Part shown: in pieces, positions 17,420 through 24,045 of the stretch
How positions within the stretch are numbered: the stretch's first letter is position 1
How the letters are laid out: each line of letters starts with the position of its first letter
DNA from: a virus
Strand: one strand, 5' to 3'
Length of the DNA stretch: 29,172 nucleotides
IMG/VR virus record: IMGVR_UViG_3300048044_000047
Span: 1-29,172 of that record
Position numbers and translations under genes: made by a program
Notes under the pieces: model-generated
The model's input: the letters and a program-made list of their open reading frames with translations, nothing else
The model's database searches: none
What the model was told of the DNA's origin: nothing

Positions 17420-17493
17420 TGGATCGGAAAACTGGAGTCGAACCAATATTCACGCCTTCAAAGGGCGATGTCCTGCCTTTAGACGATTTCCGA
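17420..17493 (-). tRNA. tRNA-Gln (anticodon TTG), CCA encoded
   Basis: The minus strand folds as a complete cloverleaf: acceptor TCGGAAA/TTTCCGA, a three-pair D stem (GTC/GAC), an anticodon loop CTTTGAA giving TTG, a TTCGA-type T loop and an encoded 3' CCA. One T-T mismatch tops the anticodon stem. It decodes CAA, a codon used heavily in the Gln-rich portal tail downstream. It lies between the terminase and the paralogue pair. Confidence 0.9.
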
Positions 17494-17500
17494 AAATTAT

Positions 17501-17971
17501 TTATTTTCCATATGGATTCCATAGTTTATGTTTTTCACATAAAATTTGGATCGCAGATTTTGCGTCACAATGATTTTCATCCATGATTAATTGAATAAAA
17601 TTCTTTAATGCTTTTTCGCTTTTATCATCAAAAATGAAACTATTTTTAATATAAGCATTTCTAGAAGTAGGACAATGAAATAATTTTACTACTTTTTTAT
17701 TTTCAACATATGCCACATATTCATGCCATCTACCTTGATCATCGTGGGCATAAAACTTGAATTTTATAGGAAATTTATAATTTTCTTCTAAATCACAATA
17801 TTCACCATCATTAAATTTTACTTCTAGACTACCATCTTTATGAATAAAGAAATCACTTGCAGTCCCATCATCATATGTACATGTATGCATATCTTTTGTT
17901 TGGAATTTATCTGTATAAATAAAACCATCAGGTAAATCCATCTCACAATACACAAAATCAAAACTTGCCAT
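17501..17971 (-). CDS. Tandem paralogue A, uncharacterised phage protein
   Basis: The 156-residue product begins MASFDFVYCEMDLPDGFIY, followed by FQTKDM and a DFFIHKDGSLEVKF strand. The neighbouring gene at 17971-18450 encodes a clear paralogue with nearly the same first 80 residues. The pattern 'FD...CE.PLPDGF....FQTKD' recurs in many phage genomes in my recollection, without a known function. Its start overlaps the paralogue's stop by one base (TAATG), with GAGGAAATCTA as ribosome-binding site. The C-terminal half is divergent and helical. The role is unknown; expression with early or middle genes is likely. Confidence 0.75.
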   Translation of the reverse strand: MASFDFVYCEMDLPDGFIYTDKFQTKDMHTCTYDDGTASDFFIHKDGSLEVKFNDGEYCDLEENYKFPIKFKFYAHDDQGRWHEYVAYVENKKVVKLFHCPTSRNAYIKNSFIFDDKSEKALKNFIQLIMDENHCDAKSAIQILCEKHKLWNPYGK

Positions 17972-18450
17972 TAGATTTCCTCATCCCAAAACGTAAAAAC
18001 TCTAGCATTCTCTGCCATAATTTGGATAGCTTCTTTGCAACTTAGACGATGATCATCCATTTTAGCCTGGATAATACGTCTTATAAAAAACATTTCATCT
18101 TTTGAAAATTTATAGGAAGTTTCATAAGAACAATCAGATGTTATACATGATACAAGTTTTACAACTTTTTCTCCATCCGTATACGCTGAGTATTCATGAA
18201 ATTCACCCGCACGATCATCTGCGTGAGCATAAAAATTAAATTTAGATGGTAATTTATAATTTTCTTCTAAATCACAATTTTCATTATGATTAAATTTTAT
18301 TTCTACACTACAATCTTTATGGATAAAGAAATCACTAAGGGTACCACCATTATATGTACATGTTTCCATATCCTTTGATTGGAATGCATGTGCGTAAACA
18401 AACCCATCAGGTAAATCCATCTCACAATATATATTGTCATACATTCCCAT
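17971..18450 (-). CDS. Tandem paralogue B, uncharacterised phage protein
   Basis: The 159-residue product begins MGMYDNIYCEMDLPDGFVY. It shares the CEMDLPDGF, KDM.TCTY, SDFFIHKD and CDLEENYK segments with the downstream paralogue at 17501-17971, so the pair arose by tandem duplication. The N-terminal strands are conserved and the C-terminal helix (RRIIQAKMDDHRL) is divergent. It overlaps the upstream gene by 14 bp and the downstream paralogue by one base, so all three are translationally coupled. No catalytic motif is visible. Confidence 0.75.
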   Translation of the reverse strand: MGMYDNIYCEMDLPDGFVYAHAFQSKDMETCTYNGGTLSDFFIHKDCSVEIKFNHNENCDLEENYKLPSKFNFYAHADDRAGEFHEYSAYTDGEKVVKLVSCITSDCSYETSYKFSKDEMFFIRRIIQAKMDDHRLSCKEAIQIMAENARVFTFWDEEI

Positions 18451-18961
18451 TAGATTCTATTTCCTTAATTCTACGTTCACATAAATCACGATTTCCAACA
18501 ATCCATATCCCTTTTGGAGATATCCAGCAATGTTGTAAATAAGTTCCATAACTTACTAAACCTTTTTCATCAAATAGACATAAAATAGTATTAATGTATT
18601 TTTCATAAAGTAAATATGCTCTGTGTTTTATAGTATCCGATACATAATTCTCTCGAAAAAAAAGCAAGTCAACCATCGCATTTGTTAGTTTATCTAAAGT
18701 ATTCTTACCTATATAAGATGAGGACATTTCGAATAACTCTCGAAGAATCATATAGCAATCTTCGTCATTAAAGTTATTGGTGCCTGTAAACCCTAAAACA
18801 TGAGACAAAAGCGTATCTGTATTATCGAGGTAAATAGCTCCTTTATCAGGCCTATTTGCCCTGATTTCATCATCTATATAAGCTAAGTTAAAAGGACAGT
18901 TTCTTTCATTATATATATTAGCCCATTTGTTTGTTTCACTTTTTATAATTGTTTTATTCAT
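18437..18961 (-). CDS. Hypothetical protein
   Basis: The product is 174 residues from the ATG at 18959-18961. A TTG-type start at 19006 would add 15 residues but would overlap the upstream gene by more than 50 bp. At 18961 the start overlaps the upstream stop by eight bases (ATGAATAA), a typical coupled junction. The sequence contains WANIYNERNCPFNLAYIDDE, YMILRELFEMSSSYIG and a hydrophobic/aromatic INTILCLFDEKGLVSYGTYL region, without known motifs. It sits in a run of small genes between the two tRNAs. The function is unknown. Confidence 0.65.
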   Translation of the reverse strand: MNKTIIKSETNKWANIYNERNCPFNLAYIDDEIRANRPDKGAIYLDNTDTLLSHVLGFTGTNNFNDEDCYMILRELFEMSSSYIGKNTLDKLTNAMVDLLFFRENYVSDTIKHRAYLLYEKYINTILCLFDEKGLVSYGTYLQHCWISPKGIWIVGNRDLCERRIKEIESNGNV

Positions 18962-19226
18962 CACCACAATAGTCTTTCCATTTTTTATAAACTTCCTCTG
19001 TAACATCTATCGAATCTTCGGAATAATCATCTGGTAACATAATATCAGACTCCAATGTCCAATTTTGGTCAAGATAATTTTCCCTATCTGTCATTTGCAT
19101 AAAAACAAGCATATGAGGGAAAGGATTATCTTTTTTACATAGATGATAACTCCTATCTCCAAAATCATTTGGAGGTTCAAAAAACTTATCTTCTATTCTA
19201 TTGTATGCAAAATAATGTATTCCCAT
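18954..19226 (-). CDS. Small hypothetical protein
   Basis: The 90-residue acidic product begins MGIHYFAYNRIEDKFFEPP and contains FPHMLVFMQMTDRENY and a Glu/Lys/Trp-rich end. No family is recognised. It starts two bases after the stop of a 38-residue membrane ORF and overlaps the next gene by eight bases, so it belongs to a tightly packed leftward operon. The HYFAYNRI-type opening is a beta strand, and the rest looks mixed alpha/beta. Confidence 0.6.
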   Translation of the reverse strand: MGIHYFAYNRIEDKFFEPPNDFGDRSYHLCKKDNPFPHMLVFMQMTDRENYLDQNWTLESDIMLPDDYSEDSIDVTEEVYKKWKDYCGDE

Positions 19227-19228
19227 TA

Positions 19229-19345
19229 TTAATCAAACCTTCTTATATGTTTATTAATTTTTTCTAATTCTATCGATATAAATACTAATGATAATGTTGA
19301 CATTACGGCACATGTAGCTAGTACAAATTGTGTAAACATATGCAT
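19229..19345 (-). CDS. Tiny single-span membrane protein (38 aa)
   Basis: A 38-residue frame, MHMFTQFVLATCAVMSTLSL followed by VFISIE and a charged tail, lies in an otherwise empty gap. It has an AGGAAAT ribosome-binding site nine bases before the ATG, and its stop is two bases from the next start. Residues about 5-25 form one hydrophobic span, with a basic C-terminal end (KHIRR). It is one of several tiny membrane ORFs in this window. The function is unknown. Confidence 0.6.
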   Translation of the reverse strand: MHMFTQFVLATCAVMSTLSLVFISIELEKINKHIRRFD

Positions 19346-19366
19346 TATTCAATTTCCTTAATCGGT

Positions 19367-19912
19367 CTAAAATTTATTTTCATCCACACTTAACTCTTTT
19401 TTATTTTTTGCGTCATCATTTAATAGTTTAATTGTATGTATAGCTTCATCTATATCTATAAAATCGTAATCTTCACCTATCGTGAATCTATATTTAATTT
19501 CATTACCTTCTAAATTAAAACCAGGGTTAAAGCCTATTGATGTAGCGTATCTATATAGAGGGTCTAATAACATTGGATCAGTGATTTGCGGTTGTGATGG
19601 TCCACGATCTTCAATTGCCTTGGCTAAAGCTTTTTGTCTCTCAGGTGAATTTTTGAAATCTTCTAATGCTCGCTTAATATTAGGTTTTGTGGCATTTTTA
19701 ATTTCTTCAGCAATACGTATATATCTTAAAAGAAAAGACATGCGATTTAAATAATATCCAGTTTCTTTAGGGGTCTCAAATGTTTTGCCAACAAACATCT
19801 CTAAATTTTTAGTTTCAGGATAAGACTCTATCTTTTTAAAAAAAGAATGGTCTTCACCTGATACATCATATTTTAAAAAATATTGCTCTAGATCAAATGT
19901 ATCTGTTGTCAT
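19367..19912 (-). CDS. Hypothetical protein
   Basis: The 181-residue product is mixed charged, starting MTTDTFDLEQYFLKYDVSGE. A helical centre (YYLNRMSFLLRYIRIAEEIK) and an IKRALEDFKNSPERQKALAK helix precede a shorter beta-containing end (YRFTIGEDYDFIDIDE). I recognise no family. It has an AAAGGAAATACTAC ribosome-binding region and lies just after tRNA-Asn in the direction of transcription. The following tiny membrane ORF starts 22 bp after its stop. Confidence 0.65.
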   Translation of the reverse strand: MTTDTFDLEQYFLKYDVSGEDHSFFKKIESYPETKNLEMFVGKTFETPKETGYYLNRMSFLLRYIRIAEEIKNATKPNIKRALEDFKNSPERQKALAKAIEDRGPSQPQITDPMLLDPLYRYATSIGFNPGFNLEGNEIKYRFTIGEDYDFIDIDEAIHTIKLLNDDAKNKKELSVDENKF

Positions 19913-19931
19913 GTAGTATTTCCTTTATAAG

Positions 19932-20007
19932 TGGCTCCCCAAGACGGACTCGAACCGCCGACCTAGTGATTAACAGTCACGCGCTCTACCAACTGAGCTA
20001 TTGGGGA
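19932..20007 (-). tRNA. tRNA-Asn (anticodon GTT), CCA encoded
   Basis: The minus strand gives a canonical 76-nt cloverleaf: acceptor TCCCCAA/TTGGGGA, D arm AGCTCAGTTGGTAGAGC, anticodon loop CTGTTAA (GTT), T arm with GGTTCGAGTCC, discriminator G and an encoded CCA. It decodes AAC/AAT, frequent in the Asn-rich virion proteins. All arms pair well, so it should be functional. Confidence 0.95.
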
Positions 20008-20067
20008 ATATTTATTAATCTTTACTCAGCTTTAAAAATATTTTAACAAAGCATATATATTATTTTC

Positions 20068-20523
20068 TCAAAGCTCCACTATCTTAATAGGATAAAGTGC
20101 CTCTACCATTTTCTTTTTCATAATATATGTCTGGGTTTTCTTGCCTTTAACATCTTCTATCCCAATACTCCCATTTTTCCAAACCACATAAAAGTCACAT
20201 AAATATTTAACATTACCAGGAAGGTGAAAGGGGACTTGTCGTAAGAAATACTGAACTTCTCCACATTGTTTTAATACCTTAAGTTCACAATATCGCTTAG
20301 ATTCTTTCTTAGAGGCAAATGATATGCCATCAGTCATGGTACGTATATTACGATATTTAAGCATTGTTTTATATTGATCCTTAGCTACTCGACTACCTAT
20401 ATATTTACCAACAATTGCATGTTCTTTATTATATGCTTCTTGCGAGTGTGAATGTTGATAACCTGAGTTAAATGCACAAAGATGTTCATCATGTTGCGAC
20501 ATTATTATACTATCGTAGTTCAT
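20068..20523 (-). CDS. DUF1064-like PD-(D/E)XK nuclease
   Basis: The 151-residue product matches the DUF1064 pattern: DGISFASKKESKRYCEL (residues about 65-81, with Glu74), a hydrophobic strand with EVQYFLRQVPFHL, LCDFYVVW (Asp110) and GIEDVKGKKT (Asp124 and Lys126, the D-x-K signature). A YIMKKKMVEALYP helix ends the domain. These small phage proteins belong to the restriction-endonuclease-like superfamily and are thought to act as Holliday-junction or branched-DNA endonucleases. Residues 1-55 are a variable extension. The start at 20523 has GAGG nine bases upstream. It would complement the exonuclease/ERF/SSB set on the other strand. Confidence 0.75.
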   Translation of the reverse strand: MNYDSIIMSQHDEHLCAFNSGYQHSHSQEAYNKEHAIVGKYIGSRVAKDQYKTMLKYRNIRTMTDGISFASKKESKRYCELKVLKQCGEVQYFLRQVPFHLPGNVKYLCDFYVVWKNGSIGIEDVKGKKTQTYIMKKKMVEALYPIKIVEL

Positions 20524-20527
20524 TTAA

Positions 20528-20611
20528 TTAATCCTCTAAAATCCAGTTCATACAATACAAAAATATACCACAACCCATTATAATCAATATTGTATCTATA
20601 AATTTATCCAT
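20528..20611 (-). CDS. Tiny membrane protein (27 aa)
   Basis: A 27-residue frame begins MDKFIDTILIIMGCGIFLYC. It is almost entirely one hydrophobic span, with two Cys and an acidic end (LED). Its start overlaps the stop of the preceding 27-residue ORF by eight bases (ATGGATAA), and AGG lies about nine bases upstream. Its final codons form the ribosome-binding site of the DUF1064 gene. Coupling supports it, but size limits certainty. Confidence 0.45.
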   Translation of the reverse strand: MDKFIDTILIIMGCGIFLYCMNWILED

Positions 20612-20687
20612 GGATGTTGCCTGTTAAATCTAGACAATCTTTTAATATGTATTGTAAGTCTGGTGATAGTTTATCAATGGTTGTCAT
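20604..20687 (-). CDS. Tiny soluble ORF (27 aa)
   Basis: A 27-residue frame begins MTTIDKLSPDLQYILKDCLD, is helical and acidic, and has AAGGACC upstream of the ATG. Its stop overlaps the next tiny ORF by eight bases. The arrangement looks like a coupled pair in the leftward early operon. The function is unknown, and a chance ORF cannot be excluded. Confidence 0.4.
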   Translation of the reverse strand: MTTIDKLSPDLQYILKDCLDLTGNIHG

Positions 20688-20727
20688 ACTGTTAGGTCCT
20701 TCTCATATTTATCGAGTAAGAAATGTA

Positions 20728-20955
20728 TCAAAATAATTCTTCAATCAATTTATTAATTCTCTCAAACCTTAATTGCTTAACTTCTCGATTCGTATGAAAT
20801 CTTCTAATATCATTTAAAAGGTTTAAGGAATTTTTAAGCATATCTTCATAATTAGTAACGGTTAAAGTATTATTATTTCTAACAATTTCATTATAATTAT
20901 TTTCTAATTCTTCCAATGTAGAGACTACATACTGGATGATTTCTTCATCAGTCAT
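20728..20955 (-). CDS. Small helical hypothetical protein
   Basis: The 75-residue product begins MTDEEIIQYVVSTLEELENN and is almost wholly helical, rich in Asn, Glu and Leu, with a probable helical hairpin or coiled coil (DMLKNSLNLLNDIRRF). It is the first gene of the leftward run that reaches the terminase. Its promoter must lie in the short gap 20956-21011 shared with a divergent plus-strand ORF. No family is recognised. Confidence 0.6.
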   Translation of the reverse strand: MTDEEIIQYVVSTLEELENNYNEIVRNNNTLTVTNYEDMLKNSLNLLNDIRRFHTNREVKQLRFERINKLIEELF

Positions 20956-21011
20956 TCTATTTCTTTCTATATTATGTTAATATTAGATACTTTTATAAAA
21001 GGATTAATCAA

Positions 21012-21155
21012 ATGGCATTTGATAAGCTTGCATTAATTTTGTCACTCATATTTATCTGTACTTTAATTGTTAACTGTTCATTGGTTAAAGTTAAAGTTCA
21101 TGTTAATAGAAAGTCACAGGGTATCGAAATGTCTACCGATCTTTGTTTTCCTTAA
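21012..21155 (+). CDS. Orphan plus-strand ORF with N-terminal membrane or lipoprotein-like segment (47 aa)
   Basis: A 47-residue frame, MAFDKLALILSLIFICTLIV then NCSLVKVKV, has AAGGA nine bases before the ATG. Residues 6-21 are hydrophobic and Cys22 follows directly, resembling a lipobox although the -1 residue is Asn. It is divergent from the gene at 20955 and convergent with the gene at 21152, overlapping that stop by three bases. It is the only plus-strand gene seen left of 22.7 kb. A small lipoprotein or Rz1-like spanin is possible, without direct support. Confidence 0.5.
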   Translation: MAFDKLALILSLIFICTLIVNCSLVKVKVHVNRKSQGIEMSTDLCFP

Positions 21156-21565
21156 TAAAATTTTCTATGTGCAGATTTTTTTGTTCTTCTGTGGATTTCA
21201 TTAAGCTCTTTCTCTATATGAAAAGTATTGTTGTTAACAATCTCCCCCATTGTATTAAGGCTAGAAATCACATCATCAATGTCAACACTCAAGTCATTTA
21301 ATTGATCTTGTTTTGAGGTGTCCAGCTCATTCAGAGCATTAATTGCCTCTAAAATATCGTTTACCTCAAGAGTTAACGCCTCAGTTTCAGAAAAAATACA
21401 ATTTTTAGGTTCACAACGTTTAATCAAAGTATCGATCGTTCTTTGTTGCACGTTCACCTGCTTTTGAAGCTCAGTAACAGCATCAGAGTTTTTCTTTAGA
21501 GAGCTTTTAATCAAAGTCACTAAATCGATTATTCCGTCCAGATCATTACTACCTTCGTTATACAT
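21152..21565 (-). CDS. Coiled-coil hypothetical protein
   Basis: The product is 137 residues from the ATG at 21563-21565, which has AAAGGAA seven bases upstream. A longer start at 21595 has no ribosome-binding site. It contains two heptad-rich stretches, IIDLVTLIKSSLKKNSDAV and a Leu/Asp/Ile-rich segment (LSVDIDDVISSLNTMGEIV), separated by a Cys pair near KRCEPKNC. The whole protein is predicted as helices and coiled coil. It sits 23 bp after another small coiled-coil gene in the leftward operon. No family is recognised. Confidence 0.65.
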   Translation of the reverse strand: MYNEGSNDLDGIIDLVTLIKSSLKKNSDAVTELQKQVNVQQRTIDTLIKRCEPKNCIFSETEALTLEVNDILEAINALNELDTSKQDQLNDLSVDIDDVISSLNTMGEIVNNNTFHIEKELNEIHRRTKKSAHRKFY

Positions 21566-21588
21566 TTTATTTTCCTTTAACTTATTAA

Positions 21589-21789
21589 TTAACATGTAAC
21601 ATTCATTGTTGAGGGAGATACTTGTGGCTTATCACGCTCAATTTTAGTCTCAATTGTCTTAACCAATTCATCTATACGTTTATTCACATTCCGTATGGTT
21701 TCCTCAAAAGAACGACTATCAGAGACTGGCGTTACCGCTGCCGTTACTTCCTCTAGGTTTGTTGTTTCTTTTTCTTTAGTTTTCTTCAT
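21589..21789 (-). CDS. Small charged hypothetical protein
   Basis: The 66-residue product begins MKKTKEKETTNLEEVTAAVT and contains a helical SFEETIRNVNKRIDELVKTI segment with heptad-like spacing. It is very polar and ends with Thr-Cys. It lies in the run of four leftward small genes starting at 22500. It may pair with the neighbouring coiled-coil protein at 21152-21565, which has a similar helical register, but this is only suggestive. Confidence 0.55.
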   Translation of the reverse strand: MKKTKEKETTNLEEVTAAVTPVSDSRSFEETIRNVNKRIDELVKTIETKIERDKPQVSPSTMNVTC

Positions 21790-21815
21790 TTTATTATTAC
21801 TCCAAATGAATATAA

Positions 21816-21998
21816 TTAATGTCGTATCTTTGCATAAACTGCATCCTCAAACTTCTTTGCAAACGATGGATTAATCCCAAAATACTCAACGACTTGCGGA
21901 TTGCCTTTAAGTGCCTCTAAAAGGTCTATACGCTTTACAACATCTAGCAAAGGGAGCGTTTCTAAATACGTTTGTAATGTTTTGCCTATATCATCCAT
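21816..21998 (-). CDS. Small hypothetical protein (60 aa)
   Basis: The 60-residue product begins MDDIGKTLQTYLETLPLLDV and has a second segment EALKGNPQVVEYFGINPSFA. It is helical and soluble, with no known motif. Its start overlaps the end of the upstream 169-residue gene by eight bases, so it is probably translated from the same mRNA through coupling. The function is unknown. Confidence 0.55.
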   Translation of the reverse strand: MDDIGKTLQTYLETLPLLDVVKRIDLLEALKGNPQVVEYFGINPSFAKKFEDAVYAKIRH

Positions 21999-22500
21999 TG
22001 TTTGGCTCCCGCCTTAAAACTACTTCCATATGCTCTTTATATTTCATCATCAAATCTTCATCTGAAACAATTATACCATTAGCAATGTTGTCAATCATTG
22101 TCATCAAATCTTTTGCGTGCTCTGTTCCTATGTCGCCATCACATACTGCCTTGAATGTATCTCTACGCGCTATTTCACAATCAGCTAATGTTACAATTTG
22201 ACGTGTTAAAAGTATCGCATTCGCGGTGAGTTTTTCCTTAGGATAAAATCTATCCATAAAAAACATGATAGCTTGCATATTACCCTCTTTAGCCTTCTGA
22301 ACTAACACAGAGAATATAATGCTATTATTTTCAGCCCCTAATCTATTAGCCAATGCCGCTACAGGAGTGATTTTGCTCCCCTTTCTAAGCATAGGCATAA
22401 TCTCGCCTTCGATTACACTGTCTGTGTTAATCTTCTCCTCTATATAGTCGAATTTTTCTTTACAAACCTTTTTCTTTGCCACGCTAGATTCTACATTCAT
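21991..22500 (-). CDS. Hypothetical protein, weak resemblance to small-terminase-associated family
   Basis: The 169-residue product has a basic N-terminus, an ITPVAALANRLGAEN segment and a central VLVQKAKEGNMQAIMFFMDR-FYPKEK block. This is followed by an ADCEIARRDTFKAVCDGDIG stretch and a helical end. The order 'AL.GD..A..L.LDR..P..K ... A.....V..G.L....A' resembles, from memory, a proteobacterial/phage family often encoded beside terminases and sometimes proposed as a small terminase. Here it lies about 4.6 kb away, as first gene of a leftward operon. The start at 22500 has no good ribosome-binding site; Met35 after GAAGGCGAG is an alternative. The function is unproven. Confidence 0.55.
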   Translation of the reverse strand: MNVESSVAKKKVCKEKFDYIEEKINTDSVIEGEIMPMLRKGSKITPVAALANRLGAENNSIIFSVLVQKAKEGNMQAIMFFMDRFYPKEKLTANAILLTRQIVTLADCEIARRDTFKAVCDGDIGTEHAKDLMTMIDNIANGIIVSDEDLMMKYKEHMEVVLRREPNNG

Positions 22501-22524
22501 CCCGAATATATTGCATATGTTCGC

Positions 22525-22554
22525 ATTTTAAGCGCAAAAACTATAAATTTTCAA
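22525..22554 (-). promoter_or_regulatory. Leftward promoter of the small-gene operon
   Basis: On the minus strand TTGAAA (22549-22554), an 18-nt spacer and TAAAAT (22525-22530) form a sigma70-like promoter. Transcription would start close to 22518, giving a very short leader before the ATG at 22500. It is divergent from the rightward promoter about 100 bp away. Confidence 0.5.
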
Positions 22555-22638
22555 CTTTATTTTTTATAAAAGTTTTTATATATCTCATCACATAGAGATT
22601 GATAAAAACATTTAACTTACCAAATAAAAAGTTATAAA

Positions 22639-22662
22639 TTTATTGCCAATTTTTATTGACAA
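22639..22662. repeat. Direct repeat overlapping the rightward promoter
   Basis: TTTATTGCCAA (22639-22649) and TTTATTGACAA (22652-22662) are 11-bp direct repeats with one mismatch and 13-bp spacing. The second copy contains the -35 box of the rightward promoter. This placement is typical of an operator, although no repressor gene is recognised beside it. Confidence 0.4.
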
Positions 22663-22684
22663 AAATAATTTACAATTTTATATT
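22656..22684 (+). promoter_or_regulatory. Rightward early promoter (consensus sigma70 type)
   Basis: A perfect TTGACA (22656-22661), a 17-nt spacer and TATATT (22679-22684) match the host housekeeping promoter pattern. Transcription would begin near 22691, about 28 bp before the first plus-strand gene, which has its own AAGGAA ribosome-binding site. It would drive the whole rightward early and recombination operon. Confidence 0.8.
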
Positions 22685-22718
22685 AAAGACGACAAAACAA
22701 TTTTAAGGAAATAATAAA

Positions 22719-23003
22719 ATGAAACTTACATCCCAAACACCAGATGAAAAAATAATGGAACCTATTTTGGATCTCTTAGCAGAAGCCGCTTTGTTATTCT
22801 CTGATGTCCTGCTTAATAATACTGAAATTTACACAGGTATTAAACAAAACGAAAGTATTATTAAATTCATAGATAAAAAAGCTAAAGAATTAGCGTACTG
22901 TTTCAAATATCTTTTAAATAAAGAAGTAGACATAACAAAAGATTGCATAAAAAAAGCTTTTTCATCGCCTGAATTTACATACAAAACCCGCATAAACTTA
23001 TAA
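22719..23003 (+). CDS. Small hypothetical early protein
   Basis: The 94-residue product is helical, beginning MKLTSQTPDEKIMEPILDLL and continuing with an Ala/Leu-rich segment (AEAALLFSDVLLNNTEIYTG) and a Lys-rich half with two Cys. It is the first gene after the consensus promoter and has AAGGAAATAATAAA before the ATG. First genes after an early phage promoter often act on the host, but no motif supports a specific role. Confidence 0.65.
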   Translation: MKLTSQTPDEKIMEPILDLLAEAALLFSDVLLNNTEIYTGIKQNESIIKFIDKKAKELAYCFKYLLNKEVDITKDCIKKAFSSPEFTYKTRINL

Positions 23004-23033
23004 TTACAAATAACAAACTAAGGAAACAATAAA

Positions 23034-23240
23034 ATGACAAACGAAATACAACCGCACCCCTTAAACCTTAACGTAAATATTACGACAGATTTAGAGCGTA
23101 TTCTTATTAGCGCTCTCATAGAGATACATAATCGTTTGAAAGAAGAATGTTCTCAAACATCTTCTACTTGGAACTCAAACCAAATATTTAAAATGTGTGC
23201 CAACACTCTTAAAATCCTTAACATTCAGCCAGGGGAATAA
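23034..23240 (+). CDS. Small hypothetical early protein
   Basis: The 68-residue product begins MTNEIQPHPLNLNVNITTDL and continues as one helix-rich segment (LERILISALIEIHNRLKEEC) with two Cys. It has an AAGGAAACAATAAA ribosome-binding site, the same form as its neighbours. No family is recognised. It belongs to a run of evenly spaced tiny genes that all share this AAGGA-AATAAA spacing. Confidence 0.55.
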   Translation: MTNEIQPHPLNLNVNITTDLERILISALIEIHNRLKEECSQTSSTWNSNQIFKMCANTLKILNIQPGE

Positions 23241-23245
23241 TTATT

Positions 23246-23557
23246 ATGATGGAAATGATAATGAAAACAGAACGTTATTCACGCCCTCTTACACCCAGAC
23301 ATTTTTTAGCCTGTAAAGATATGAGTGAATTAGCGGAATTAATACATTTTATCGCTTATACGCCCCATTTTCTCGCTCAGGAGAGGCAAAAGGAGATTGA
23401 CTGGCTTATATTAAGATCAAATCAAATAACACCACCTGAGCCTTGCCCAATAAGCCATGAGCTACAATTTGAGTTGTTTGAGCACATGACTGAATTAGCT
23501 ACAATTATGCATACTAGAATGGCTGAGATGAATCCAATTAACGGGAAGGAAAAATAA
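23246..23557 (+). CDS. Small hypothetical early protein
   Basis: The 103-residue product begins MMEMIMKTERYSRPLTPRHF and has ELAELIHFIAYTPHFLAQER and a second helical half (LQFELFEHMTELATIMHTRM) in which the spacing of Glu, Leu and His is similar. That suggests a two-helix repeat. AGGGGA lies about nine bases before the first of two ATG codons. No motif is recognised. Confidence 0.55.
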   Translation: MMEMIMKTERYSRPLTPRHFLACKDMSELAELIHFIAYTPHFLAQERQKEIDWLILRSNQITPPEPCPISHELQFELFEHMTELATIMHTRMAEMNPINGKEK

Positions 23558-23559
23558 AA

Positions 23560-23796
23560 ATGACTAATAAAAAAATTATGAGCATGTTAGATATGTTGTC
23601 CCCCTCAGAAACAACAAAATACTTAAAATGTTTATGCTCAGTTAAAAATATTATTGATTCCTATCTTAGTGATAATCAAAACATAATTTCGCTTGCGAAT
23701 TCTTATGAAGTCAAGAGAAGAATCCTAAGGCTTGTGAGTAATGATTTATCTTTAGTGGTATTTTCCAAAAACGATACAACCACAGAGGGACAATAA
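23560..23796 (+). CDS. Small hypothetical early protein
   Basis: The 78-residue product begins MTNKKIMSMLDMLSPSETTK and is helical, with a two-Cys segment (KYLKCLCSVKNIIDSYL) and a C-terminal VKRRILRLVSNDLSLVVF stretch. It has GGAAGGAAAAATAAA upstream and starts three bases after the previous stop. No family is recognised. Confidence 0.55.
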   Translation: MTNKKIMSMLDMLSPSETTKYLKCLCSVKNIIDSYLSDNQNIISLANSYEVKRRILRLVSNDLSLVVFSKNDTTTEGQ

Positions 23797-23797
23797 A

Positions 23798-24043
23798 ATG
23801 GCCACTCAAAATACAGCTAGATTAAATCTAGCTTTAGGCTCTCTTTCCAGAGAATTTGAAGATGAAATAGATAGATCTTATTTCTCAGAAAAAGGGGAAG
23901 ATTGTGAGGGTAGATTATATGATTTTAAATCATTCTTTCAAACCTACCTAATAGAACAATTAGACTATTTGTTTATTCCTATTATTGAAGATCATTTAAG
24001 ACGTTTAGAAAACAGTCATCGTGAATATGAAAAGGAAGATTAA
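23798..24043 (+). CDS. Small acidic hypothetical protein
   Basis: The 81-residue product begins MATQNTARLNLALGSLSREF and is acidic overall, with a DFKSFFQTYLIEQLDYLFIP helix and a charged end (RLENSHREYEKED). GAGGGACAATAAA precedes the ATG, and the previous stop is one base away. No motif is recognised; it may be a helical-bundle protein. Confidence 0.55.
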   Translation: MATQNTARLNLALGSLSREFEDEIDRSYFSEKGEDCEGRLYDFKSFFQTYLIEQLDYLFIPIIEDHLRRLENSHREYEKED

Positions 24044-24045
24044 TC

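Noticed and set aside
20008-20067. Terminator between the DUF1064 gene and tRNA-Asn
   Set aside because: Only a distant six-base AGCTTT/AAAGCT pair is seen, with no compact stem or T-tract.
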